Shown here: piece by piece, positions 1 through 6,382 of the stretch
How the letters are laid out: every line of letters starts with the position of its first letter
Numbering within the stretch: the first letter of the stretch is position 1
Source of the DNA: Planctomycetota bacterium
GTDB lineage: Bacteria; Planctomycetota; Phycisphaerae; Sedimentisphaerales; Anaerobacaceae
Direction: 5' to 3'
Assembly: GCA_026386835.1 (NCBI GenBank)
Contig: JAPLMV010000078.1
Coordinates: 1 to 15,470 of the forward strand
Length of the DNA stretch: 15,470 nucleotides
Translations under genes and position numbers: made by a program
The notes under the pieces: model-generated
What the model was told of the DNA's origin: nothing
Database searches by the model: none
The model's input: only the letters and a program-made list of their open reading frames with translations

Positions 1-638
1 CTGCCTATGCCATTACCGAAACCGCAGACCAGCTCGCCGCTCGCTGGATAGCAGAGTGGGAAAACGGTATCGAAGGCACAGGCATCTATCCAGGCTTTAT
101 CAAAATAGCCGTCGATGCCGGCCCACTTGGAGTTGTTGATAAAAAACTCGTTCAGGCCGCCGCAAGAACACATCTAAAGACCGGCCTGACTATCGCCTGC
201 CATACCGGCGAAACACAGGCTGCCCTGGCCGTCCTCGAAACTGTCCGGCAGGAAGGCCTCGACCCCTCGGCCTTGATTATTGTTCATGCAAATGGTATCG
301 CTGACCCTAATGCTCGAATTAAAATCGCAAAGACAGGTGCCTGGGTGGAACTTGACAGCGTCAGCAAAGATTCAATCGCAGAAAATGTTTGGCTGATAAA
401 GGAATTAATGAAACAGGGACTCTTGAATCGTGTCCTTATATCGCATGATGCCGGCTGTTACCTTGCCGGCGAGGAAAAAGGCGGACAGCCCATGGGCAAG
501 ATTCGTCCCTTTACTGCTATTGCTGACCAGCTTATACCTGCATTGAAAAATGCGGGACTGACTGACATACAAATTAACCAGTTAATTGTCGAAAACACCG
601 CAAATGCTTATACAATTAAAGTAAAAATGAAAAAGTAA
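1..638 (+). CDS. Phosphotriesterase-family metal-dependent hydrolase, C-terminal part (5' end outside window)
   Basis: The frame is open from the left edge (first whole codon at 3) to TAA at 636-638, giving about 211 residues of a TIM-barrel amidohydrolase. Visible signatures, in order, are GFIKIAVD with the Lys that is usually carbamylated to bridge two metals (codon 102-104), ACHTGE with a metal-binding His (codon 201-203), VHANGIAD with the next His (codon 285-287), and ISHDAG, whose Asp corresponds to the final metal and catalytic Asp. The C-terminal ENTANAY matches the family's usual NPxR region only loosely. The N-terminal HxH motif would lie before the window. Members hydrolyse phosphotriesters or lactones, or have unknown substrates, and the substrate cannot be read here. 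An internal TTG at 273 is not the true start, because conserved sequence continues upstream. A nitroreductase follows 50 bases later on the same strand. Confidence 0.85.
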   Translation, partial: AYAITETADQLAARWIAEWENGIEGTGIYPGFIKIAVDAGPLGVVDKKLVQAAARTHLKTGLTIACHTGETQAALAVLETVRQEGLDPSALIIVHANGIADPNARIKIAKTGAWVELDSVSKDSIAENVWLIKELMKQGLLNRVLISHDAGCYLAGEEKGGQPMGKIRPFTAIADQLIPALKNAGLTDIQINQLIVENTANAYTIKVKMKK

Positions 639-688
639 ATCCATGAATTCAGATAACCGGCAAGTTCAGAGAATTGTGAGGTGCTGTT

Positions 689-1201
689 ATGACAATATTG
701 GAAATTATCCGTAAAAGATACTCCTGCAGGGCGTACAGGGAAAAAAACATCGAGCAAGAGAAGCTCGACATTATCTTCGAAGCGGCTCGTCTTGCCCCAT
801 CGGCAAAAAATCTGCAGGACTGGCGGTTCGTGATTGTAACCGATAAAGAAACAAAACAGAAAATAGCAAAAGCAGCCTACGGCCAGATGTTCCTCGAAAA
901 AGCAGGGGCGATTATAGTTGCATGCAGCAATAATACTGACCTCATGCGGTGCGGCCAACCGATAGCAGCAGTTGATGTTGCAATCGCACTTGAACATATT
1001 GCATTACAGGCGGCGGAATTAGGGCTTGGAACTTGCTGGATAGGTTCTTTTTTTCCTGACCAGGTCAGGGCGATATTGGATATTCCTGACGAGGTGGCGA
1101 TTGTCGAGCTTATGTCGATAGGTTATCCTGGCGATGAGCCGAGAAAAACCAGCCGCGACCAGGTCGAAAAAATTGTGTGCTATGAAAAATGGCATTTTTG
1201 A
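689..1201 (+). CDS. Nitroreductase-family FMN-dependent oxidoreductase (170 aa)
   Basis: This is a compact single-domain nitroreductase-fold flavoprotein of 170 residues, at the short end for the family. The N-terminus has the FMN-phosphate motif (RKRYSCRAY, residues 8-16), then APSAKNLQDWRF near residues 36-47, which is the usual PSxxNxQPWxF flavin-binding loop with Asp in place of Pro. The helix AAVDVAIALEHIALQAAELGLGTCWIG (about 92-118), followed by a PD-x-VRAILDIP segment and MSIGYPGDEP, is typical of small NAD(P)H-dependent enzymes. A GAGGTG ribosome site at 678-683 sits 5 bases before the ATG. The likely role is cytosolic reduction of quinones, nitro-compounds or a similar acceptor. The physiological substrate is unknown. 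It may be cotranscribed with the upstream hydrolase, but no promoter was seen in the 50-base gap. Confidence 0.9.
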   Translation: MTILEIIRKRYSCRAYREKNIEQEKLDIIFEAARLAPSAKNLQDWRFVIVTDKETKQKIAKAAYGQMFLEKAGAIIVACSNNTDLMRCGQPIAAVDVAIALEHIALQAAELGLGTCWIGSFFPDQVRAILDIPDEVAIVELMSIGYPGDEPRKTSRDQVEKIVCYEKWHF

Positions 1202-1231
1202 ACTGTTGCCTGGGGCATGCTCGAAAATCTT

Positions 1232-1259
1232 TTGCATTTCAATTATTTTGCCTTATAAT
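1232..1259 (+). promoter_or_regulatory. Sigma70-type promoter for the tRNA gene
   Basis: TTGCAT (1232-1237) and a perfect TATAAT (1254-1259) are separated by 16 bases. Transcription would start near 1266, about 13 bases before the mature tRNA 5' end. The position and the perfect -10 make this the obvious tRNA promoter. Confidence 0.75.
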
Positions 1260-1278
1260 CACGCTCTTTGAAGTTCAA

Positions 1279-1349
1279 GGGGACGTAGTGTAACGGGAAC
1301 ACACCGCAATCGCATTGCGGGAATGAGGGTTCGATTCCCTCCGCCTCCA
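1279..1349 (+). tRNA. tRNA-Ala, anticodon CGC (atypical body)
   Basis: A full cloverleaf can be folded. The acceptor is 1279-1285 with 1342-1348. The D stem is GTGT/ACAC (1288-1291, 1299-1302) around AACGGGA. The anticodon stem is CCGCA/TGCGG (1304-1308, 1316-1320) with loop ATCGCAT, giving anticodon CGC at 1311-1313. A 4-base variable loop follows (1321-1324), then T stem GAGGG/CCCTC (1325-1329, 1337-1341) with loop TTCGATT. The discriminator is A at 1349 and CCA is not encoded. The third acceptor pair is G:U and the discriminator is A, the alanyl-tRNA synthetase identity elements, in agreement with the Ala (GCG) anticodon. Unusual points are an A:C mismatch at acceptor pair 5:68 and short D and variable loops that resemble bacterial tRNA-Gly more than the usual tRNA-Ala. 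It reads a rare-class codon and could be a minor or decaying isoacceptor. Confidence 0.85.
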
Positions 1350-1438
1350 GTTTTGGCTTTTAATTCGAGTGATTATGGTATATAACTCTTTATAAAATAA
1401 GTGGTTAAGAAAATACAAAGTTTTTGTGAAATTTACTC

Positions 1439-1467
1439 TTTTCAATTTTGTATGAATATGCGATAAT
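1439..1467 (+). promoter_or_regulatory. Possible weak promoter for the TPR lipoprotein gene
   Basis: The 189 bases between the tRNA and the next ATG contain no gene. TTTTCA (1439-1444), 17 bases, then GATAAT (1462-1467) is the best sigma70-like pair there and would give a leader of about 65-70 bases. The -35 is poor, and readthrough from the tRNA promoter is an alternative, since no terminator is visible after the tRNA. Confidence 0.35.
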
Positions 1468-1538
1468 CCGCACCGTGTCTTGTGTGCGATGGAACGTACA
1501 GTTAAAAAGTGCAATTGTTTTTAGAATGGAGGTGTAAA

Positions 1539-2153
1539 ATGGCACTTAGACCTCAAGTGGTAGGCCTTGCATTGTTGGTTAGTGTTTTATCATGGAGTCT
1601 TCTGGGCTGCAGCGAGACCGAGCAGAGAAAGGTGCAACTGCTTAACAAAGTTGACTCAAGGGCAGAGATGCCGGAAGACAATTTTGAGCTCGGTCAAATA
1701 TATGAGAACCAGGGCAAATGGGCTTTGTCGATTTATTATTACGATTTATCCCTCCGTTTCTACACTTCTCAGAGGGAGGCGCAGGCAATGGCAGTTAAAT
1801 CCGTAAACGATAGCGGTAATGCAGCAGGGGCAAAGGAAGCTGCTGACAGAGCTATCGGACAGGTATCACGTTCGGCTGCTGAATCCCTTGGCCTTGCCGT
1901 GGCCTTCCAGAAACTGAGCCTGGATGAGTATGCCATGGCTTGCTATATGCAGGCACTTACACTTGCCCCGAATTCTTCGAGAACCAATATGAAGATGGGC
2001 TATTATTATCTCAGCAAAAACGATAAGCAGCGGGCAAAAGAATATCTGGCTCGCAGTTTTCAGATTAACCCTGGGCAGTGGGAAGTCGCCGATGAATTGG
2101 GCCGACTCGGCGTGCCTGTGAGAATACCGCCGAAGACCGGCATAGAAAAATAA
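1539..2153 (+). CDS. TPR-repeat lipoprotein (204 aa)
   Basis: The start chosen is the ATG at 1539, with a strong GGAGGTG ribosome site at 1528-1534. A GTG at 1509 in the same frame lacks such a site and would add residues in front of the signal peptide. Residues 1-24 form a lipoprotein signal: MALRPQ, a hydrophobic stretch (VVGLALLVSVLSWSLLG) and a lipobox LLGC with Cys24, so the protein is probably lipid-anchored in the cell envelope. The rest is helical tetratricopeptide repeat: about 48-80 (LGQIYENQGKWALSIYYYDL), 114-147 (AVAFQKLSLDEYAMACYMQAL) and 148-181 (MGYYYLSKNDKQRAKEYL). Such proteins scaffold protein-protein contacts, often in envelope biogenesis, secretion or pilus systems. The partner cannot be inferred, because the neighbours are a tRNA gene and a convergent gene. 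No enzyme motif is present. Confidence 0.85.
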   Translation: MALRPQVVGLALLVSVLSWSLLGCSETEQRKVQLLNKVDSRAEMPEDNFELGQIYENQGKWALSIYYYDLSLRFYTSQREAQAMAVKSVNDSGNAAGAKEAADRAIGQVSRSAAESLGLAVAFQKLSLDEYAMACYMQALTLAPNSSRTNMKMGYYYLSKNDKQRAKEYLARSFQINPGQWEVADELGRLGVPVRIPPKTGIEK

Positions 2154-2164
2154 TAGTTTTTATA

Positions 2165-2194
2165 CAATAAAAACCGACTTTTTAAGTTGCGGTT
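2165..2194 (-). terminator. Rho-independent terminator between convergent genes
   Basis: AACCG+ACTT (2172-2180) pairs with AAGT+CGGTT (2184-2187, 2190-2194) around TTT, with a 2-base bulge. Read on the - strand, the hairpin begins directly after the TAG stop of the exported-protein gene and is followed by a run of five T (2169-2173). It therefore terminates that gene. On the + strand there is no U-tract after the hairpin, although it may also block readthrough from the TPR gene. Confidence 0.7.
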
Positions 2195-3043
2195 CTAAAT
2201 AGCACCCCAGACAGAATCGGCGGGCTTTCCTATTCGTTGCGTCCATTTCTTGCCGCCTTTTTCAAAATCTACCGTGTACCTTTGAATTTTGGCGACTTTT
2301 ATATTTCCTATTATGCTTCCTTCATAGGCAATTTCGTCATCTATCATGCAGAATGGTTTTTTATCTCCATAATTTATCGCGATAACAACACCTCGCTGGG
2401 TGGAGTTTGGCTGTTTCTGTATTTCCCCTATTATCACATCTACATTTTCTTTCTGGTCCTTTGCCCACTGCTCCAAATCAGCCAGCCGAGCCGTTCTTCT
2501 GTTTTGAATAAGGTTGTATTGGAGCTGGAGTTCATCGACTATTGTAAGCAGACGCTGGGCTTTAGTCCGGTTTTGAGGAGTTTCGTTGGTGCTATTGACA
2601 ATTGAGGAAAGAAGTTTTTGTACATTATTATCCAAAAGAAAATCTGCCATTGTCCGCAAATAGTAGCTCTCCATCGCAGCGACCAGTTTGCGAGGCCTTT
2701 TGATTTCAGGGTATACGAAATCTGCCTCCAGATACCTTGTTGCATAAATATCCGCATATGGTTCGTTGAAGCTCATTTTAATAAAAGCAGTCCAAAGTAT
2801 CCTGTCGGACATTTTTAGTCTATTGGCCTGATACTCAGCTGATTCCTGCAGCAGTGCAATATCTCGGAAAAATTCATTTTCTATTCCCTGCTGTTCAACT
2901 GCCACCTGGCTTTCAATATTATCCAGACGTTCCTGCTGGTTTTGGGTTCGCAGGTCGGATTTCGAATTGACTTGTTCAGCTATTGCTTGGCAGGTGCAGG
3001 CAGCTATAGTTGAAATCATAACAAAAAGAAATGTGTGTCTCAT
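2195..3043 (-). CDS. Exported protein of unknown function with GspB-like C-terminal domain (282 aa)
   Basis: I do not recognise the whole protein. Residues 1-22 look like an export signal (MRHTFLFVMISTIAACTCQA). IAAC could be a lipobox with Cys16, or AIA at 20-22 could be a signal peptidase I site. Residues about 30-75 and 165-210 are charged, Gln-rich helices, probably coiled coil. The middle (80-160) is helical. The last 55 residues (about 217-272: GVVIAINYGDKKPF, then an EGSIIGNIKVAKIQ segment, then VDFEKGGKKWTQRIG) have the pattern of the small beta-domain found in type II secretion GspB/GspC and pilus PilP proteins, where a short sequence after a glycine-rich turn ends in V-x-F-x-x-x-G. 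That family link is by eye only. A role in envelope assembly or secretion is therefore a guess. The ribosome site AGAGGA lies about 6 bases before the ATG. Its own promoter and terminator make it a single-gene unit. Confidence 0.7.
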   Translation of the reverse strand: MRHTFLFVMISTIAACTCQAIAEQVNSKSDLRTQNQQERLDNIESQVAVEQQGIENEFFRDIALLQESAEYQANRLKMSDRILWTAFIKMSFNEPYADIYATRYLEADFVYPEIKRPRKLVAAMESYYLRTMADFLLDNNVQKLLSSIVNSTNETPQNRTKAQRLLTIVDELQLQYNLIQNRRTARLADLEQWAKDQKENVDVIIGEIQKQPNSTQRGVVIAINYGDKKPFCMIDDEIAYEGSIIGNIKVAKIQRYTVDFEKGGKKWTQRIGKPADSVWGAI

Positions 3044-3177
3044 TTTTTTCCTCTTCCAAAAGGTTATTACTATTTTTTTTCTAACACTTCACATGGAAGC
3101 GCCCTCAAAAAGCATATAAGGAAGTAAAAAAAACCTTCCCCACCTTCTTGATATTGCCACATTTACCTATAGTACCC

Positions 3178-3206
3178 ATAGTAACACTTCAGAAAGAGTT
3201 TGTCAA
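3178..3206 (-). promoter_or_regulatory. Strong sigma70-type promoter for the exported-protein gene
   Basis: On the - strand there is a consensus TTGACA (complement of 3201-3206), exactly 17 bases, then TACTAT (3178-3183). A second TACTAT lies 9 bases further on (3169-3174). The predicted start near 3171 leaves a leader of about 130 bases before the ATG at 3043, long enough for leader regulation. No riboswitch structure was recognised. Confidence 0.75.
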
Positions 3207-3218
3207 GCCAAATTTGGC
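3207..3218. promoter_or_regulatory. 12-base perfect palindrome abutting the -35 box (candidate operator)
   Basis: GCCAAATTTGGC reads the same on both strands and directly abuts the TTGACA of the - strand promoter. This position suits an activator or repressor dimer. No cognate regulator is identifiable in the window, and a single copy is seen. Confidence 0.4.
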
Positions 3219-3284
3219 ATATCAGCTTAAGATTACTAAATTATTTTTATAATCCACAAAACACTAATAGCTATAAACTATTGC

Positions 3285-5567
3285 TTATTGCTTAGGCAGG
3301 TGTATTGTTACGGTGGTTCCGCCGCCGGGCCGGCTGGCGATATCGAGCGTGCCTTTATTTAATTCTATGAATCGTGCAGCGTGCGCAAGACCCATACCGC
3401 GTTTTCGCCCTGCGGGCTTGCCGGAAAAAAATGGGTATGTTGCTTTCCTGAGCGTCTGTTCGTCCATTCCGCAGCCGAGGTCTGCAATCTGCAATTTTAC
3501 GAAATTACCGGACTGTTCCGGCCCGACGGTTATTTTTATTGGGCCAAGGTCGCTGGTATAAGACTCGACGCAGTTGGTGATTATATTTGCTATTGCCGAC
3601 ACAACATGTGCTGAATCGACAAAAACATTTGGCGACAGGTCCTCCGAAAATTCCATCTGGGTATTGATGTGCTCTACGTTTGCCTTTTGCGACGCAAGCT
3701 CGACGGCTTCTTCGAGAATCTGGTTTATGTCCGTTTGTGCCGCTCTTGGCGGCACAGGGTTGGCAAAACTCATCAACTCATCGATAATCGATGTTATCTC
3801 GGTAGTGTTATCCTGAATCTGCTTTAGCATCCGCTTCTTTTCGGGATCGGTTTCGGCCTGGCCAAGTAATTGCGCCCGGCCTGATATGACAAGCAGGGGG
3901 TTGTTTAATTCATGCGCAGCGCCGGCGGCCATTTCAGCAAGAGCAGTCAACATATTGCCGGCTGCAGGCAAAGCAGGTTCTGTTATCGCAGGCTGTTCTT
4001 TTGCCGGTACAGGAACAGAAACCCTGGATGTAGCGGCATGGGATGAAGTAACCAACTGTGCGAACTGCTCGGCGAAATGCTGCTGCTTTTGTGCGGTAAA
4101 GGCCATATCCAGTACAGAACCCGCAATCAGCGAAGCCGCTTTGAATTTCTCCTCCAGCTTTCCTGCTTCCGTAGGGTAACGAAATTCAAATACCAACACG
4201 CCGATTGCTCTGCCGCCTGAAAGCAGCGGAACAATCCTGGTTTTACCCATTTCAAAATCGACATCCAACTGCTCAAAGAGCCAGTCGGTATGTCCCCTCG
4301 CATCGAGAAGGGCAAAACTGTTTGCTATTTCAGGCGGTATCGCCGGTGAATCGGCAGGGGCGTTTAGCAGCACTGTTTTTCTTTGCGACTGATTTTCCAC
4401 AACGACCGCTTCGAGCGTTTGCAATGTCGTATCGGCAGTCAGGTAAAGACAGACCAGACCGGTCTGGTAAAATTTTTGCCAGCGGACGGCTAAATTTTCG
4501 GCTATATCAAGGGCTGTATTATCCGGATTTATGCTGAGCAGGAAATCAGACGTAAAATCGAAATGACCGGATGCGGTTTGCAGCCGGCGATTTTCCTGAG
4601 ATAGTGTCGTATTATCCTTTGCCAGTTGTGCTGCTGCCTGGTGAACAGCGTTACAATAGGCCGATGCGGTATCAGGTAAATCCATGCCTGCAATTTTCGA
4701 TTTTACAGCGACTTGTTCACTTAAATTTTCCCGTATCTGTTCCATCTGCTCGCCGGTGATTGCGAGCGATTGCGTCAGTTCTTCCGGCACCTCGGCAGAA
4801 TCATAACTGCCTGACCGGCCTATGCCTGCCTGGCGGGAAAGAATGTCCGCCAGTTGTACGACCTGTGCTATTTTCGCCTCCGGCATATTCTGCGAAATTG
4901 TTACGGTGTTGCTATGATGCAGCCAGATCGCCATAGTCACTGAATTTGGCAGGTGCCATTTTTGAGCAAGGCGTTTGCCGAGGGTTGTGTAATCAATCCC
5001 CAGATATTTTTGCTCAACATCGCAAATGCAGGCTCCCTGTGATTTGGCCTCCTCAAGAATTTGCGTAAAACTTCTGGGCATCTCCTGGTCCAGGGCAAGG
5101 TTGCCGATATTATGCAGCAGGCCCGCCAGGTATGCCAAATATGGATTCACGCCGTTCTGAACAGTTTCAGCAATTTTTCTTGCACAGCATGCCGTTGCAA
5201 TGGCGTGCAGAACAAGCTGACTCCTGAATAAAGCTCGTTGGTTATTTTGTTCAAAAGCCGAATATACGTTGATGGAAAAAAACGCATCGCGAATCAGACG
5301 CAATGGGAGTTTGTCAATCGCCTGGCGAATCGACAAATTATTATCGGGAAAATTTTGCCCTTCCTTGTGTACAAGCGAAAATACCCTTGCTGTCAGACCG
5401 GGGTCGCATTCAATCAATTCGGTCAGGCTCTGAGGCGAGAACTGAAACTGGTTCAGCTCACTGAGAAAACGGGACCCAACACAGGGCAGAATTGAAATCG
5501 AATCGAGTCGATTTATGGCAAGCTCGACCTGACGGGCAACAGTTGCATCAGCGGTTTTTCCCGACAT
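3285..5567 (-). CDS. HDOD-GAF sensor histidine kinase (760 aa)
   Basis: This is a cytosolic signalling kinase with no signal peptide or membrane segment. Residues about 20-280 form an HDOD domain (ILPCVGSRFLSELNQ, ECDPGLTARVFSLV, AGLLHNIGNLALDQ). The HD-type His152 is followed by Asn rather than Asp, and WLHHSN is at 215-220. This agrees with HDOD domains being non-catalytic relatives of HD phosphohydrolases. Residues about 340-490 resemble a GAF domain, ending in IVPLLSGGRAIGVLVFEF. A Pro/Ala-rich linker (513-536) leads to the dimerisation/phosphoacceptor box AAGAAHELNNPLL with His552, then the ATP-binding domain: N box NIITN (661-665), G1 DLGCGMD (696-702), F box YPFF (711-714), G2 RGMGLAHA (723-730) and terminal G-rich GGGTTVTIHLP. 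It lies 35 bases downstream of the response regulator, so the two are probably cotranscribed partners. The ribosome site AAGGA is 6 bases before the ATG. The signal is unknown. Confidence 0.93.
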   Translation of the reverse strand: MSGKTADATVARQVELAINRLDSISILPCVGSRFLSELNQFQFSPQSLTELIECDPGLTARVFSLVHKEGQNFPDNNLSIRQAIDKLPLRLIRDAFFSINVYSAFEQNNQRALFRSQLVLHAIATACCARKIAETVQNGVNPYLAYLAGLLHNIGNLALDQEMPRSFTQILEEAKSQGACICDVEQKYLGIDYTTLGKRLAQKWHLPNSVTMAIWLHHSNTVTISQNMPEAKIAQVVQLADILSRQAGIGRSGSYDSAEVPEELTQSLAITGEQMEQIRENLSEQVAVKSKIAGMDLPDTASAYCNAVHQAAAQLAKDNTTLSQENRRLQTASGHFDFTSDFLLSINPDNTALDIAENLAVRWQKFYQTGLVCLYLTADTTLQTLEAVVVENQSQRKTVLLNAPADSPAIPPEIANSFALLDARGHTDWLFEQLDVDFEMGKTRIVPLLSGGRAIGVLVFEFRYPTEAGKLEEKFKAASLIAGSVLDMAFTAQKQQHFAEQFAQLVTSSHAATSRVSVPVPAKEQPAITEPALPAAGNMLTALAEMAAGAAHELNNPLLVISGRAQLLGQAETDPEKKRMLKQIQDNTTEITSIIDELMSFANPVPPRAAQTDINQILEEAVELASQKANVEHINTQMEFSEDLSPNVFVDSAHVVSAIANIITNCVESYTSDLGPIKITVGPEQSGNFVKLQIADLGCGMDEQTLRKATYPFFSGKPAGRKRGMGLAHAARFIELNKGTLDIASRPGGGTTVTIHLPKQ

Positions 5568-5602
5568 TTCTTATCCTTTGGCGCAAAACCATGGTTCCAG
5601 CT

Positions 5603-6178
5603 TCACTTCATTTTTAACACAGCGGTGATTTTGGCCGTTAGTTCCGTGATATTAAATGGTTTCTTGATGAAATCTTCAGCGCCGGATTTCAGCAACTGTT
5701 CGATTTCATCTCTTTTTACCACGCCGCTTACGATGATGATTTTGATGTGTTCAAATTCGGGATTTTTCCTTATTGTCTGACAGACGACATTGCCGTTTAC
5801 GTCAGGAAGCATGTAATCGAGCAGTATCAAATCGGGTCTGAACTGCTGGGTCTGAATCCCGGCCTCATATCCGCTTGCCGCCGTTTTGATTTCGAATCGG
5901 CCGTCGCGGGTAAGAACATCGACCAGCAATTCTACGATTTCAGCGTCGTCATCGACGATAAGAACCTTTCTTTTGCCGGAATCGAGATTACCGAAGGGAA
6001 TATTATGGTCCTTCATGAACTTAACGAGATTGGACCGCGGTATCCTGCGGAATCTGGAGCCAGGAACGCGAAAACCCTGAACTTTTCCGGAATCGAAACA
6101 ACGGATGATAGTCTGCTGACTTACGTTGCAAATATCCGCTGCTTCACCAGTTGTGAATAGATCCTTCATTTTATCCAT
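5603..6178 (-). CDS. Response regulator with N-terminal excisionase/MerR-like HTH and C-terminal receiver (191 aa)
   Basis: The domain order is reversed from common regulators. Residues about 7-58 are a winged helix of the excisionase/MerR type (FTTGEAADICNVSQQTIIRC, then GFRVPGSRFRRIP and a FMKDHNIP end). Residues about 70-188 are a receiver domain with acidic pocket D76/D77/D78, phosphorylated Asp121 (LLDYMLPD), switch Ser151 (IIIVSG) and Lys173 (KKPF). It should bind DNA and be controlled by phosphorylation, most simply from the kinase gene 35 bases downstream. The first ATG has AAGGG only one base upstream. The in-frame ATG at 6169 (Met4) has that site 10 bases away, so the true start may be three residues shorter. 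The architecture is familiar to me from planctomycetes and some deltaproteobacterial-type groups. Target genes are not known. Confidence 0.93.
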   Translation of the reverse strand: MDKMKDLFTTGEAADICNVSQQTIIRCFDSGKVQGFRVPGSRFRRIPRSNLVKFMKDHNIPFGNLDSGKRKVLIVDDDAEIVELLVDVLTRDGRFEIKTAASGYEAGIQTQQFRPDLILLDYMLPDVNGNVVCQTIRKNPEFEHIKIIIVSGVVKRDEIEQLLKSGAEDFIKKPFNITELTAKITAVLKMK

Positions 6179-6237
6179 ACCCTTTCCATAACCAAATCCT
6201 TTTGATATTATACTCGCCTAAATTACCATACTGCCCC

Positions 6238-6266
6238 AATTTAACGGAAAATTTTGGATTTGTCAA
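6238..6266 (-). promoter_or_regulatory. Promoter for the response regulator-kinase operon
   Basis: On the - strand TTGACA (complement of 6261-6266), 17 bases, then TAAATT (6238-6243) lie upstream of the response regulator start, with a predicted leader of roughly 55 bases. The -10 block CGTTAAATTGG recurs almost exactly at the promoter of the transporter operon (15243-15253). A TATAAT (complement 6210-6215) closer to the gene has no matching -35. Confidence 0.65.
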
Positions 6267-6298
6267 GTGTAAAATGCAGCAAAACCCAAAAATTAACC

Positions 6299-6328
6299 AA
6301 AAAAAGCATATTTTATAGGCCTTGCTTT
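6299..6328 (-). terminator. Terminator of the peptide-transporter operon
   Basis: On the - strand AAAGCA (complement of 6323-6328), a 14-base loop and TGCTTT (complement of 6303-6308) form a 6-bp stem that runs into seven T (6299-6305). It lies about 55 bases after the oppF stop and before the response regulator promoter. The stem is short and AT-rich, so efficiency may be modest. Confidence 0.55.
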
Positions 6329-6348
6329 GATTTAAGTGGGTTTTAGTG

Positions 6349-6378
6349 CATATTGCGTGATAAAAATCTTAAATATGC
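6349..6378 (-). repeat. Inverted repeat GCATATT/AATATGC just after oppF
   Basis: AATATGC (6372-6378) and GCATATT (6349-6355) form a 7-bp stem with a 16-base loop, starting a few bases after the oppF stop. A third copy, GCATATT at 6306-6312, overlaps the terminator stem. The first arm could therefore pair with either copy. This may be a 3'-end protection structure or AT-rich coincidence. Confidence 0.4.
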
Positions 6379-6382
6379 GGTA

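Noticed and set aside
608..997. 129-codon open frame on the - strand
   Set aside because: It lies antisense to the nitroreductase and the end of the hydrolase, both of which have clear family motifs. The translation is Cys/Phe-rich with no recognisable domain.
1279..1349. tRNA as an attachment site for a mobile element
   Set aside because: No integrase and no repeat of the tRNA 3' end were seen downstream. Neighbouring genes look like ordinary chromosome.
1275..1514. 79-codon - strand frame over the tRNA
   Set aside because: It is antisense to a complete cloverleaf and its promoter. The phrase RRRESNPHSRN is the familiar spurious translation across a tRNA T-arm.
3285..3300. TTGCTTATTGCTTA tandem 7-mer at the kinase stop codon, and a weak AATAG/CTATT hairpin after it
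   Set aside because: Two short AT-rich units and a 5-bp stem without an adjacent U-tract are within chance expectation. I could not support a terminator for the kinase operon here.
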